From assembly GCF_002973535.1 (NCBI RefSeq), contig NZ_PVEP01000004.1, positions 193,501 through 257,500 of the forward strand: a DNA stretch of 64,000 nucleotides, written 5' to 3'. The notes beneath the pieces were generated by a model that was not told where the DNA came from, made no database searches, and was given only the letters and a program-made list of their open reading frames with translations. Shown here one piece after another: positions 25,914 through 33,405 of the stretch (positions are counted from its first letter, which is position 1; each line of letters starts with the position of its first letter). The DNA is from Albidovulum denitrificans. GTDB lineage: Bacteria; Pseudomonadota; Alphaproteobacteria; Rhodobacterales; Rhodobacteraceae. A program made the position numbers and the translations under genes.

Positions 25914-26663
25914 TCAGATCAGCCGGTGCGGCACGACGACCTTGTGGCCGCTGCGCGAGGTCAGGAACTCTGGCGCGACGCGATAGCTGGCCCGGATCGC
26001 GGGTTCGGAGAGGACCGCCCCCGCCATTCCCGCCGCGCGCAACCTGCCGTCCGACAAGAGGATCAGCGACCGGCAGAACCGCGCCGCCAGCGTCAGGTCA
26101 TGCAGCGCCAGCAGGATCGACGTGCCGGTCGCGGTGGCATGCTGGGCAAGCAGGGTCAACACCTCGATCTGATGGCCGACATCCAGCGCGCTCGTTGGTT
26201 CATCAAGGATCAGAAGACGCGGCGCGCGGTACAGGCGCTGGGCGATCAGCGCCAGTTGTTGCTGGCCGCCCGACAACCGGTCCATCCGTTCGCCCGCCAG
26301 ATGCGCGATGCCGCAGCGGGCCAGGACATCGCCCGCCGCGTGCCGCGCGCCGGGCGGGACGCGCCAGCCAAGCACCTCTCGCCGCCCCAGAAGAACGCAT
26401 TCCTCCACCGTCAGAGAGGCTTTCACGGCATAGGCCTGCGGCAGAAAGCCGATCTCTTCCCGCGCCGGGGTACGGTCGCCAAGCTGCCAGTGTCCCGTAT
26501 GCGGCAAAAGACCCGAAATCGCCTGTAAAAGGGTCGATTTCCCGGCGCCGTTCGGGCCGATGACGCCGATCATCCCGGCGGTGGTCAGCACCGTGTCCAC
26601 CGGCGCCAGAACCTGCCGCCGCCCGCGCTGGACGGCGAGGTTGCGAAGGGTCAGAACCGTCAT
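25914..26663 (-). CDS. Metallophore/iron ABC transporter ATPase (FecE/FepC type)
   Basis: A 249-residue ATPase with Walker A GPNGAGKST near 36-44, signature LSGGQQQLALIAQ, Walker [13 protein letters not shown] and the switch His in LLALHDLTLA. It opens MTVLTLRNLAVQRG. The frame is open far upstream, but those codons belong to the permease gene in another frame; the start at 26663 overlaps the permease stop by 4 bp. It energises uptake of a siderophore-like or heme/corrin substrate. No TonB receptor is adjacent. Confidence 0.9.
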   Translation of the reverse strand: MTVLTLRNLAVQRGRRQVLAPVDTVLTTAGMIGVIGPNGAGKSTLLQAISGLLPHTGHWQLGDRTPAREEIGFLPQAYAVKASLTVEECVLLGRREVLGWRVPPGARHAAGDVLARCGIAHLAGERMDRLSGGQQQLALIAQRLYRAPRLLILDEPTSALDVGHQIEVLTLLAQHATATGTSILLALHDLTLAARFCRSLILLSDGRLRAAGMAGAVLSEPAIRASYRVAPEFLTSRSGHKVVVPHRLI

Positions 26664-27706
26664 GCGCGCCTCCCTTGTCCAAGGATCACCGCCATCAGCA
26701 TCGGGATGCCCGCGATGGCGGTGATGATGCCCACCGGGATCACCGCACCGGGGGAGATGAGCTTGCCGATGACCGAGGCGGCGACAAGGATGATCGCCCC
26801 GAAAAGCCCGGCGATGGGCAGGGCAAAGCGGTGATCCTCCCCTACCAGCGCACGGCCGACATGGGGCGCGATCAGGCCGACGAACCCGATGGTGCCGGTG
26901 AAGCTGACGGCAGCGGCGGTCAGCAGTGCGACAAGGACAAAGCCCCGCCGCCTGAGCGCCTCGATGTCGAGACCAAGGCTTGCGGCATTCGCATCGCCAA
27001 GGCGAAGGGAGGTCAGGTTCCAGGCATCGCGCAGGATCAGCGGCAGCGACAGAAGCAGGATCGCGGCGATGACCTGAACGCTGGTCCAGCTTGCCTTCAG
27101 AAGGCTGCCGAACAGCCAGAAGACGATCTGTTGCAGCACCTCCGGCGCGGCCATGAACTGAAGCAGGGACTGAAGCGATTGAAAGAAGAACAGGACCGCG
27201 ATACCGGCCAGAACCAGTGTCTCGGGCGCCGCGCCGCGGAACCGGGCAATGGCATAGACCATGGCGCAGGCCGTGAGGGTCGAGAGGAACGCCGCAAGCG
27301 GGATCTGCACCCAGATCGCGATCGGCAGCGCCGCGCCGAAAAGGATCGCCAGCGCCGCCCCGAACCCGGCGGCGGCCGAAAAGCCCAGCGTGTAAGAGCT
27401 TGCCAGCGGGTTGGCGAGGATCGTCTGCATCATCAGCCCGCCCAGCCCAAGGCACCCCCCGACCAGCGCCCCGGTCAGGGTCTGTGGCATACGGATCGAC
27501 CAGAGGATCGTGGCGACGGTCCGGTCGGCGCCGCCCGGCCCGGCGGCAAGGCCCCCGACCACCTTGGCCAGCGGCATGCCCGAGGGGCCGGTGACCAGAT
27601 CGCACACCATCAGAAACACAAGGAGGGCGGCGGCGCAAAGCACCGCCGCCGCCCGCCCGATCCGCGGCATGTGGGACCGCGCCGGGGACCGGGACACCAG
27701 CATCAC
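26660..27706 (-). CDS. Metallophore/iron ABC transporter permease (FecCD family)
   Basis: A 348-residue polytopic permease of the FecCD/BtuC family. It contains the typical RMPQTLTGALVGGCLGLGGLMMQTILANPLA and IGFVGLIAPHVGRALVGEDHR stretches, and about nine membrane helices can be followed. A single permease gene implies a homodimer channel. It overlaps the ATPase and the binding-protein gene by 4 bp each, giving tight translational coupling. Confidence 0.92.
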   Translation of the reverse strand: MMLVSRSPARSHMPRIGRAAAVLCAAALLVFLMVCDLVTGPSGMPLAKVVGGLAAGPGGADRTVATILWSIRMPQTLTGALVGGCLGLGGLMMQTILANPLASSYTLGFSAAAGFGAALAILFGAALPIAIWVQIPLAAFLSTLTACAMVYAIARFRGAAPETLVLAGIAVLFFFQSLQSLLQFMAAPEVLQQIVFWLFGSLLKASWTSVQVIAAILLLSLPLILRDAWNLTSLRLGDANAASLGLDIEALRRRGFVLVALLTAAAVSFTGTIGFVGLIAPHVGRALVGEDHRFALPIAGLFGAIILVAASVIGKLISPGAVIPVGIITAIAGIPMLMAVILGQGRRA

Positions 27707-28800
27707 TCGTACTTCACAACAAAGATGCCCGCCGCGTCGATCGGCAGCCAGTCATGGTAGTGGTCGGCAATCTCGGCCGCAGGGTCCACGTCGGCGAAGG
27801 CATCCGGGTGCAGGGCCTTGGCGATATAGCGCACATAGACATAGTCGGAGAGCGCGCGCGTCCCGCCATGGTAGATGCCGTAAACCTCCCCGGCCTTGAC
27901 CGCCGGAAGCTCTGACCAGCCGGGCCGCCCCAGATAGGCCGCCATCCGGTCCTGCGCCAGCGCGGGATCGGCGCCGAAGCCCAGCAGCACGGCGGCGGGC
28001 TTGTTCAGCCATTCCGACCCGGCCAGCAGGATGATGTCGGGCTGTTCGGCCAGGACATATTCGGGCGAGAGCGGCCCCCAGTTCTCGATCTGGCCCTTGG
28101 CGATGTTCTGGCCGCCGACCATCTCGATCACCCCGGCCCACATGCCCTTGCCATAGCTATTGCCGACCTCATCCGGTCCCTTCTGCGCCAGTTCGACATA
28201 GACCTTCTTGGCAGAGGGGCCCGCCTTGGCGACGCGGTCCAGTGTGTCCTGCATCCGCGACTGGTAAAGCGATGCCAGCTTCTCCGCCCGCTCGGGCTGG
28301 CCCATCACGGCGCCGAGAACGCGGGTGGACAGCACATGCTTTTCCACCGTCTGCGCGTTGTAGTCGAGCGTCACGACAGGGATGCCCGCCGCCTCGAACT
28401 GCGCGACATTTTCGCCCAGCGCGTCATATTGCCAGCCGGCCAGCAAGACCAGATCGGGCCGCGCCGCGATGGCCGCCTCGACCGAGAAGGTGGCGCTTTC
28501 GGTATCGCCGACATCGGGCAGGTCGTTCAGTTGCGGGAAGGCGGCGGTATAGGCGGCCCATTGTCCGGGGCGCCAGTCGGCCCAGGGGGATTTCGACAGG
28601 GCGACGATCCTGTCGACCGCGCCGGGGCCGGTCACGGCCAGGAAATCCTCATAGTAAAAGCCAAGCAGAACGCGCTCGGCGGGTTTTTCGAGCGTGACGG
28701 TGCGGTCGCGCAGATCGGTCACGGTGATCTCGGCTGTGGCCGGAAGGGTCAGGCCGAGGAAGAGGGCAGCGCTGGCAAGGCCGCGGGTGAACAGGGTCAT
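27703..28800 (-). CDS. Metallophore/iron ABC transporter periplasmic binding protein
   Basis: A 365-residue class III binding protein. The signal peptide is residues 1-23 (TLFTRGLASAALFLGLTLPATA), then ITVTDLRDRTVTLEKPAERVLLGFYYEDFLAV, the FepB/BtuF-type opening. LAEQPDIILLAG and RPGWSELPAVKAGEVYGIYHGG complete the fold. The start at 28800 gives the signal peptide; the longer open frame upstream (to 29037) is non-coding in character. A small Cys-containing secreted-protein gene begins the cluster upstream. Confidence 0.9.
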   Translation of the reverse strand: MTLFTRGLASAALFLGLTLPATAEITVTDLRDRTVTLEKPAERVLLGFYYEDFLAVTGPGAVDRIVALSKSPWADWRPGQWAAYTAAFPQLNDLPDVGDTESATFSVEAAIAARPDLVLLAGWQYDALGENVAQFEAAGIPVVTLDYNAQTVEKHVLSTRVLGAVMGQPERAEKLASLYQSRMQDTLDRVAKAGPSAKKVYVELAQKGPDEVGNSYGKGMWAGVIEMVGGQNIAKGQIENWGPLSPEYVLAEQPDIILLAGSEWLNKPAAVLLGFGADPALAQDRMAAYLGRPGWSELPAVKAGEVYGIYHGGTRALSDYVYVRYIAKALHPDAFADVDPAAEIADHYHDWLPIDAAGIFVVKYE

Positions 28801-28856
28801 GATATGTCTTTCCGTTCGGGCGCACTGGCCCGGATTATGAGGCCCCTTGGGGCGGT

Positions 28857-29195
28857 TCAGATCAGGGAAAGACGGGCTGGCGGCGCCCGGTTCGGGGGCC
28901 AGAGCGTGTGGGTCGCCGAAGGTGGGGCGATTGCCCCCGATGGCGGCAGAAGGACAGCGCGGGGCGCGGGCAGGGCGCGCGGGGTGACGATGCGGGCGGG
29001 CAGGATCGCGGTGGCGACGATGGTGCAAAGCGGGCAATGCGCCGGGGTGGCGTCCTCCGGCCCCGGCGGGTCGCCGCAGAAACCGTCGAGGAAGGCGATG
29101 TCATAGCCATCCGCCGCGGGGCGCGCGACCTCCGCCGAGCCCGCCAGCGCCAGCGCGACGAAGAGGACGGCAAGGAAGAGGCGCCTGAGGATCAC
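28857..29195 (-). CDS. Small secreted protein with CPLC motif (DUF2946-like)
   Basis: A 112-residue protein with a signal-like N-terminus (MILRRLFLAVLFVALALAGSAEVA), then FCGDPPG and HCPLCTIVATAILPA, and a proline-rich end. The layout matches the second small protein at 29828 (ICGD ... RPCPACQIVSAIALP), so the two look like divergent paralogues. DUF2946-type proteins often sit next to metal transport genes. It overlaps trmO by 4 bp and ends 56 bp before the binding-protein gene, so it may be cotranscribed with the transporter. A periplasmic metal-binding role is inference. Confidence 0.55.
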   Translation of the reverse strand: MILRRLFLAVLFVALALAGSAEVARPAADGYDIAFLDGFCGDPPGPEDATPAHCPLCTIVATAILPARIVTPRALPAPRAVLLPPSGAIAPPSATHTLWPPNRAPPARLSLI

Positions 29196-29683
29196 CGCGC
29201 TGTCCCCTCCGGCGGGATATCGACACCCGGCAGCCAGGGCTTGATGTCGAGGATTGGCGTGCCGTCGAAGGCGTCGATCGCGTCAAGCGTCAACACCCCG
29301 GCGCTGGCGTCGATGGCAACGATCCGCGTCACGGCCAGCGCAATCGGATTTGGCCGCGCGGGGGAGCGAAGGGCAAAGGTCCCGGCGGGATCAGGCCGGT
29401 GCGCGGGCGCCTGCACCAGAAGGTCGCGCCGCGCACCGTCCATCCAGTAAAGGACGATCACCGCGTCGCCTTCGGCCAGACCGGCCAGCGCAGGTCGCCA
29501 TTCAGGGTCTATTTGGGCCGAAAACGCCCCGCCACGGTCCCGCGCCTGACGCAGGTTCCTGGGGCAGTCGCCCTTGCGCCAGGGGCTGCGCAGCCGCCCG
29601 ATAAAGGTCAGCGTGGCATCGGCCCGGTCCGCAGGGGTCCAGGGGCGGGCAACCTCGCCGGGGCGGGGGGTGTCGGGTGGCAT
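29192..29683 (-). CDS. trmO: TrmO-type tRNA (N6-threonylcarbamoyladenosine37-N6)-methyltransferase
   Basis: A 163-residue protein of the TsaA/TrmO family. TLTFIGRLRSPW is the opening strand, GTFALRSPARPNPIAL the family signature (about 102-117), and DAFDGTPILDIKPWLPG the C-terminal motif. TrmO methylates t6A37 of some tRNAs using SAM. It is embedded between two small secreted-protein genes in a metal-transport cluster, an unexpected place for a tRNA modifier. The ribosome site GGAGAAACACCC precedes the start. TsaA homologues of unknown substrate exist, so the exact activity is not certain. Confidence 0.82.
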   Translation of the reverse strand: MPPDTPRPGEVARPWTPADRADATLTFIGRLRSPWRKGDCPRNLRQARDRGGAFSAQIDPEWRPALAGLAEGDAVIVLYWMDGARRDLLVQAPAHRPDPAGTFALRSPARPNPIALAVTRIVAIDASAGVLTLDAIDAFDGTPILDIKPWLPGVDIPPEGTAR

Positions 29684-29827
29684 GGGTGTTTCTCCTTTCG
29701 GGCGCAGGGCCGTTTGGGAAGTGTGGAGAAGGGTGCGCGAAATGCCTTTGCCGGGGCAGGCCGCTGACGTTGCGGGGCCAGTGCCGGTCAGGGAAGGCTG
29801 GGGCCGCCCGCAAAGGGCGCCCGGCCA

Positions 29828-30196
29828 TCAGGCGAGCGGTGGCGCGCGCAAGCCCCGCGCGGGGTCGCGGCGGAACGTTATGGCAGCGGGGTCTTCCTCC
29901 GCCGCAACCTCCGCCAGCAGACGCAGTTCCGCCGGGCGGACGGGGCCGGCGTTTTCCGGCAGCGCGATTGCCGAGACGATCTGGCAGGCCGGGCAGGGGC
30001 GATGGGTGACCGATCCGTCGCCGATATCGCCGCAGATGTCCGAAAGATCGCCCCCGGCCAGCACGAAAGCCTCGACCCGCGCATCCTCCGCCGACGGCAT
30101 ACGATGCCCGAACCCCACCGCGATCAACGCGAGGGCAAGGATCGTCGTCACGACGAAACCCAGCGAGCGGAGGCCATTGGTCTGCATCATCGCCAC
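29828..30196 (-). CDS. Small secreted or anchored protein with CPAC motif (DUF2946-like)
   Basis: A 122-residue protein. A hydrophobic segment (LGFVVTTILALALIAVGFGH) is followed by ICGDIGDGSVTHRPCPACQIVSAIALPENAG, then a charged tail. The C-G-D ... C-P-x-C-x-I-V pattern is shared with the protein at 28857. The start could be GTG 30196, ATG 30190 or ATG 30187. It is divergent from the TetR gene. The 144-bp gap to trmO holds no gene. Confidence 0.55.
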   Translation of the reverse strand: MAMMQTNGLRSLGFVVTTILALALIAVGFGHRMPSAEDARVEAFVLAGGDLSDICGDIGDGSVTHRPCPACQIVSAIALPENAGPVRPAELRLLAEVAAEEDPAAITFRRDPARGLRAPPLA

Positions 30197-30254
30197 GATT
30201 CATGCCGCAAGCGAGAGGGCAGTTCAATAGGATGGGATGTCGCGCATATCGTCG

Positions 30255-30284
30255 TTGACAGGGGCGCCTCTCAGATTTTATGAA
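30255..30284 (+). promoter_or_regulatory. Promoter of the TetR operon
   Basis: A perfect TTGACA (30255-30260) and TATGAA (30279-30284) lie 18 bp apart, predicting transcription from about 30290. This rules against the in-frame ATG at 30280 as the translation start of the TetR gene. Confidence 0.5.
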
Positions 30285-30299
30285 AATGACGTCAGTTTT
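30283..30299. promoter_or_regulatory. Palindromic operator candidate for the TetR regulator
   Basis: AAAATGACGTCAGTTTT is a near-perfect inverted repeat centred on TGACGTCA. It overlaps the -10 element and start point of the predicted promoter, the usual place for an autorepressor site. Confidence 0.5.
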
Positions 30300-30315
30300 A
30301 TTTATGGAAGGAAAG

Positions 30316-30996
30316 ATGACTCCCGCCCCCGCCCCCGCCCTGCCTGACCGTCCGGTCCGGTCCTTTCCGCAGTTCCTTGCTACCCAAAGCGAGGGCCGCC
30401 CAAAGGGCGAACGCACGCGCGCGCAGTTGCAGATTGCCGCCTGCGCCATCCTGCGCGACAGCGGGCCAGAGGGGCTGACCATCGCGGGCATCTGCGAGGG
30501 GGCGGGCGTTTCGAACGGGACGTTCTACATCTACTTCCCCGATCGCCATGTCCTGCTTGACACGCTGCTGACCGCGTTCGTTTCCTTCCTCCAACTGTCG
30601 ATGCGGGGGGCGAGCGGGCGCGGGCTTCGCGATGCGCCCCGTGCGGCGACGCGCGCCTATCTTGACCTGTTCGCGCAGAACAGCGGCTTGATGCGCTGCC
30701 TCGTCCAGCCGCTTGACGGTTTCCCCGAGGCGCAGGCGGCGTTTCAGCGCCTGAACCGGGAATGGATCGACACCGTCGTCGCGTCGGTCGAACGGCGGCA
30801 GCGGCAGGAGGGCGGCGCCGACCCGATCCCCCGCGCCGAGCTGTTGCGCCGCGCCTATGCGCTGGGCGGGATGGTCGATCAGTATCTGTCCAACCTTTTG
30901 CTGTCGAAAGACCCTAACCTTGCGGAAATTTCGCAAGATCGCGAGGCGGTTCTGGACACGCTGTCATTGATCTGGGAACGAGGAATGTCGCGATGA
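30316..30996 (+). CDS. TetR/AcrR family transcriptional regulator
   Basis: A 226-residue regulator from the chosen start. The N-terminal HTH runs KGERTRAQLQIAACAILRDSGPEGLTIAGICEGAGVSNGTFYIYFPDRHVLL with the family's F-Y-x-Y-F signature. The C-terminal domain is helical and ligand-binding. The start at 30316 follows GGAAGGAAAG and fits a transcript start near 30290; the ATGs at 30280 and 30304 are alternatives. The stop overlaps the ligase start (ATGA). By position it should control the acyl-CoA genes downstream, perhaps sensing an acyl-CoA (inference). Confidence 0.88.
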   Translation: MTPAPAPALPDRPVRSFPQFLATQSEGRPKGERTRAQLQIAACAILRDSGPEGLTIAGICEGAGVSNGTFYIYFPDRHVLLDTLLTAFVSFLQLSMRGASGRGLRDAPRAATRAYLDLFAQNSGLMRCLVQPLDGFPEAQAAFQRLNREWIDTVVASVERRQRQEGGADPIPRAELLRRAYALGGMVDQYLSNLLLSKDPNLAEISQDREAVLDTLSLIWERGMSR

Positions 30997-32294
30997 GGAC
31001 CGTCACCGGGGCCGAGAAACTTTCCACCGCGGACCTCGCGCCGCATATCGAGGCGGCGTGGCAGGCGCAGCGGGCGCATGTCGCCGCCTCGCCCTTTTAC
31101 TGCGCGCTTTGGCAGGGGCGTACACCGCCCAAGGACCTGCGCGACCTGCCGGAGCTGCCGCTGTCGGACAAGTCGCAGCTGCGTCAGTCGCAGGCCGATC
31201 ATCCGCCCTTTGGCGACTACCTTGCCACGCCGCGCGCCATGGCCAACCGCCTGCACCGGACATCCGGCACCACGGGTCAGGCGATGAACCTTGCCCTCTC
31301 TGCCCGCGATGCGCTGATCACGCAGGAGGTCGGCGGGCGGTGTCATCGCTCGGCCGGGCTGACGCCCGATCATGCGGTGGTGCATTGCCTGAACTATCAG
31401 ATGTGGATGGGCGGGCTGACCGATCACATGACGCTTGAGGCGACGGGCGCGCTGGTCGTGCCTTTCGGCGTCGGGTCGACCGATCTTCTGATCCACACGA
31501 TCCGCGAGGTGGGGATCACGGCGATCTCTTGCACGCCATCCTATCCGGCGGTGCTTGAGCGTGTGATCGCCCAGCATTTCCCCGGCCTGAAGCCGCGCGA
31601 CCTTGGGCTGAAGCTTGGCCTTTTCGGGGGGGAGCCGGGGCTGGACGATCCGGCCTTCCGCGCAAGGTTGCGTGACACTTGGGGGATGGAGCCGCGCAAC
31701 GCGAATTACGGTGTCTCGGACGTGTTTTCGAACTTCGGCGCCGAATGCCCACATGACACGCGGCTGCATTTCATGGCCGCCGACGTGCTGCACCCCGAAC
31801 TGATCGACCCCGACAGCGGCGCGCCCATCGCGCTTGAGGCCGGGGCGAGCGGGGAGCTGGTGCTGACCCATCTGGTGCGCGATTGCCAGCCGTTGGTGCG
31901 ATTCCGCACCGGCGATATCATCACGATTGGTGAGACCGCCCCCTGCGCCTGCGGCTGCACCGGATTTCGCTTTTCGGTCGTCGGGCGGTCGGACGATATG
32001 GTGGTTGTGCGCGGGCTGAACATGTTCCCGTCGATGGTCGCCGCGGTGCTGAACGAGATCCCCGAACTGTCGGGCGATTACCGCATCACGCTCGACACGC
32101 CGCCGCCTTACGACACGCTGCCGGTCCAGGCGGAACTGGCCGAGGGTGTCGCCGCGACGCCCGACCTGGTCCACAAGGTCGAGCGGGCGATCAAGGTCAA
32201 GCTGGGCGCCAGTGCGACCGTAAGCCTTTGTCCTGCCCATACTTTCCCGAGGACCGAGGGCAAGACGAAGCGCGTCATCCGGGGGCATCAATGA
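30993..32294 (+). CDS. Phenylacetate-CoA ligase-like AMP-forming acyl-CoA ligase
   Basis: A 433-residue member of the adenylate-forming PaaK branch. P-loop RTSGTTGQ (about 89-96), SYPAVLERV, FGGEPGLDDP, NYGVSDVF, GELVLTHL, PLVRFRTGDI and the hinge GRSDDMVVVRGLNMFPS are all present, with EGKTKRVIRG carrying the C-terminal catalytic Lys. A CACGC-type cluster (CACGCTG) is inserted before the hinge. It activates a carboxylic acid to its CoA ester; the substrate is unknown and no other phenylacetate genes are here. It overlaps both neighbours by 4 bp. Confidence 0.87.
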   Translation: MRTVTGAEKLSTADLAPHIEAAWQAQRAHVAASPFYCALWQGRTPPKDLRDLPELPLSDKSQLRQSQADHPPFGDYLATPRAMANRLHRTSGTTGQAMNLALSARDALITQEVGGRCHRSAGLTPDHAVVHCLNYQMWMGGLTDHMTLEATGALVVPFGVGSTDLLIHTIREVGITAISCTPSYPAVLERVIAQHFPGLKPRDLGLKLGLFGGEPGLDDPAFRARLRDTWGMEPRNANYGVSDVFSNFGAECPHDTRLHFMAADVLHPELIDPDSGAPIALEAGASGELVLTHLVRDCQPLVRFRTGDIITIGETAPCACGCTGFRFSVVGRSDDMVVVRGLNMFPSMVAAVLNEIPELSGDYRITLDTPPPYDTLPVQAELAEGVAATPDLVHKVERAIKVKLGASATVSLCPAHTFPRTEGKTKRVIRGHQ

Positions 32295-33052
32295 CCGATT
32301 TTCGCTATGAAACCGTGCTGAGTACGCTTGGCGACAAAGGTGTGCACACCATCGCGCTCAACCGGCCCGAGAGCCTGAACGCCATGAACCGGCAGTTGAT
32401 CGACGACGTCGCGCGGGCCTTTGACGATGCCAATGCGGACCCCGAAACGCGGGCCATTATCTTCACCGGAACCGGCAAGGCCTTTTGCGCCGGGGATGAC
32501 CGCAAGGCCCATGTTCATCCTGCAAATGAAGACGAAGCGCGGGGTCTGGTGTTGGCGATTCAGCGGGCGACGGATGCCATCGTGATGGGGACCAAGCCGG
32601 TGGTTGGTGCCGTCAACGGCTGGGCCGTGGGCGGGGGGTTTGAGTGGGCGATCAACTGCGACTTTCCGATCTGGGCGGAAAGCGCGAAGGGGTTCTTCCC
32701 CGAGGTGTCGCTGAACCTGTTCGTGACCGGCGCCGTGACCTCGCTTCTGCCCGCGCTGGTCGGGCTGAACAAGGCGCGGGAGATGCTGATCTTCGGTGAC
32801 CGCTACTCCGCGCGGGAGTTGGGGGAGATCGGGCTGGCCTGGAAAGTCGTTTCCGATGAAGCGCTTATGGCCGAGGCGACCGCGGTGGCGGAGCGGCTGG
32901 CGGCGCTGCCCACGCTGTCGCTTCGGGCGATGAAACGGGTGCTGAATCAGGCCGCCCTGCCCGACCTTCACCGCGCGCTTCAGCTTGAGACGGACGCCAC
33001 GGTCGCGGGCTTTCTCGACCCTGAAACGACCCGGCGGCTGAAGGCGTTCTGA
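32291..33052 (+). CDS. Enoyl-CoA hydratase/isomerase (crotonase) family protein
   Basis: A 253-residue crotonase. Oxyanion-hole segments are FCAGDDRKAHV (about 75-85) and WAVGGGFEWAINCD (about 117-130); FPEVSLNLFVTGA offers a Glu in the catalytic region. The start at 32291 overlaps the ligase stop by 4 bp. As the last gene of the TetR-ligase-crotonase unit it probably acts on the CoA ester made by the ligase. The exact reaction is not determined by sequence. Confidence 0.88.
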   Translation: MTDFRYETVLSTLGDKGVHTIALNRPESLNAMNRQLIDDVARAFDDANADPETRAIIFTGTGKAFCAGDDRKAHVHPANEDEARGLVLAIQRATDAIVMGTKPVVGAVNGWAVGGGFEWAINCDFPIWAESAKGFFPEVSLNLFVTGAVTSLLPALVGLNKAREMLIFGDRYSARELGEIGLAWKVVSDEALMAEATAVAERLAALPTLSLRAMKRVLNQAALPDLHRALQLETDATVAGFLDPETTRRLKAF

Positions 33053-33130
33053 GGTTGCGGAAGGGTTAACGGACGCTATGCGTTCGTGCGCGGGATTAGT
33101 TTAGGATGCTGAAATCGTTGAGGAAAGTGC

Positions 33131-33185
33131 GTAGGGAGGGTGTGGGTTTTCCGTAGGGTTGCTGTAGGGTTTTTGTAGCTACGGG
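33131..33185 (-). repeat. Array C: five 11-bp phased direct repeats in a convergent intergenic region
   Basis: On the plus strand units begin GTAGGG or GTGGG at 33131, 33142, 33153 and 33164, then GTAGCT at 33175, every 11 bp. Read on the minus strand the unit is CTACGGAAAAC-like and the array begins at the palindrome GTAGCTAC (33175-33182), exactly as in array B. A stray GTAGGGAAACC lies at 33203, out of phase. Confidence 0.7.
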
Positions 33186-33258
33186 TGTGGGGGCGAATGT
33201 TCGTAGGGAAACCTTCCCGGTCACTTCCCCCGCCCGGAACCAAGACGCGTCCCGCGCC

Positions 33259-33397
33259 GCCGGGCATCGCCCGACCGCCCCGCCGGGCGGGCGATTCTCC
33301 ACCGCCTCAACGCGAACAGCCGTTGGAGGTGGGCCTCACCATAAAGCGCTGCCAAATAACCCTTAGAACGCCCGCCCGCGGTCGGGCGATGCCCGGC
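33259..33397. repeat. Long inverted repeat, REP/MITE-like
   Basis: A perfect 20-bp arm pair: 33259-33278 (GCCGGGCATCGCCCGACCGC) and its reverse complement at 33378-33397. Pairing continues inward with GGGCGGGCG (33285-33293) and CGCCCGCCC (33369-33377) after a 6-base bulge. The 75-bp centre contains a smaller imperfect stem (CCACC ... GGTGG). No transposase or target duplication is evident. It could fold as a large stem that also ends the two convergent transcripts. Confidence 0.75.
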
Positions 33398-33405
33398 TTC
33401 CGCCC

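Larger units (their letters stand above)
33053..33405. other. 353-bp gene-free stretch between convergent crotonase and ecm genes
   Basis: No convincing coding frame exists on either strand; the frames present are proline/arginine-rich and lack ribosome sites. The stretch holds an 11-bp repeat array (33131-33185) and a long inverted repeat (33259-33397). Both neighbours point their stop codons into it, so it should contain no promoter for either. This makes the array's position puzzling. Confidence 0.7.
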
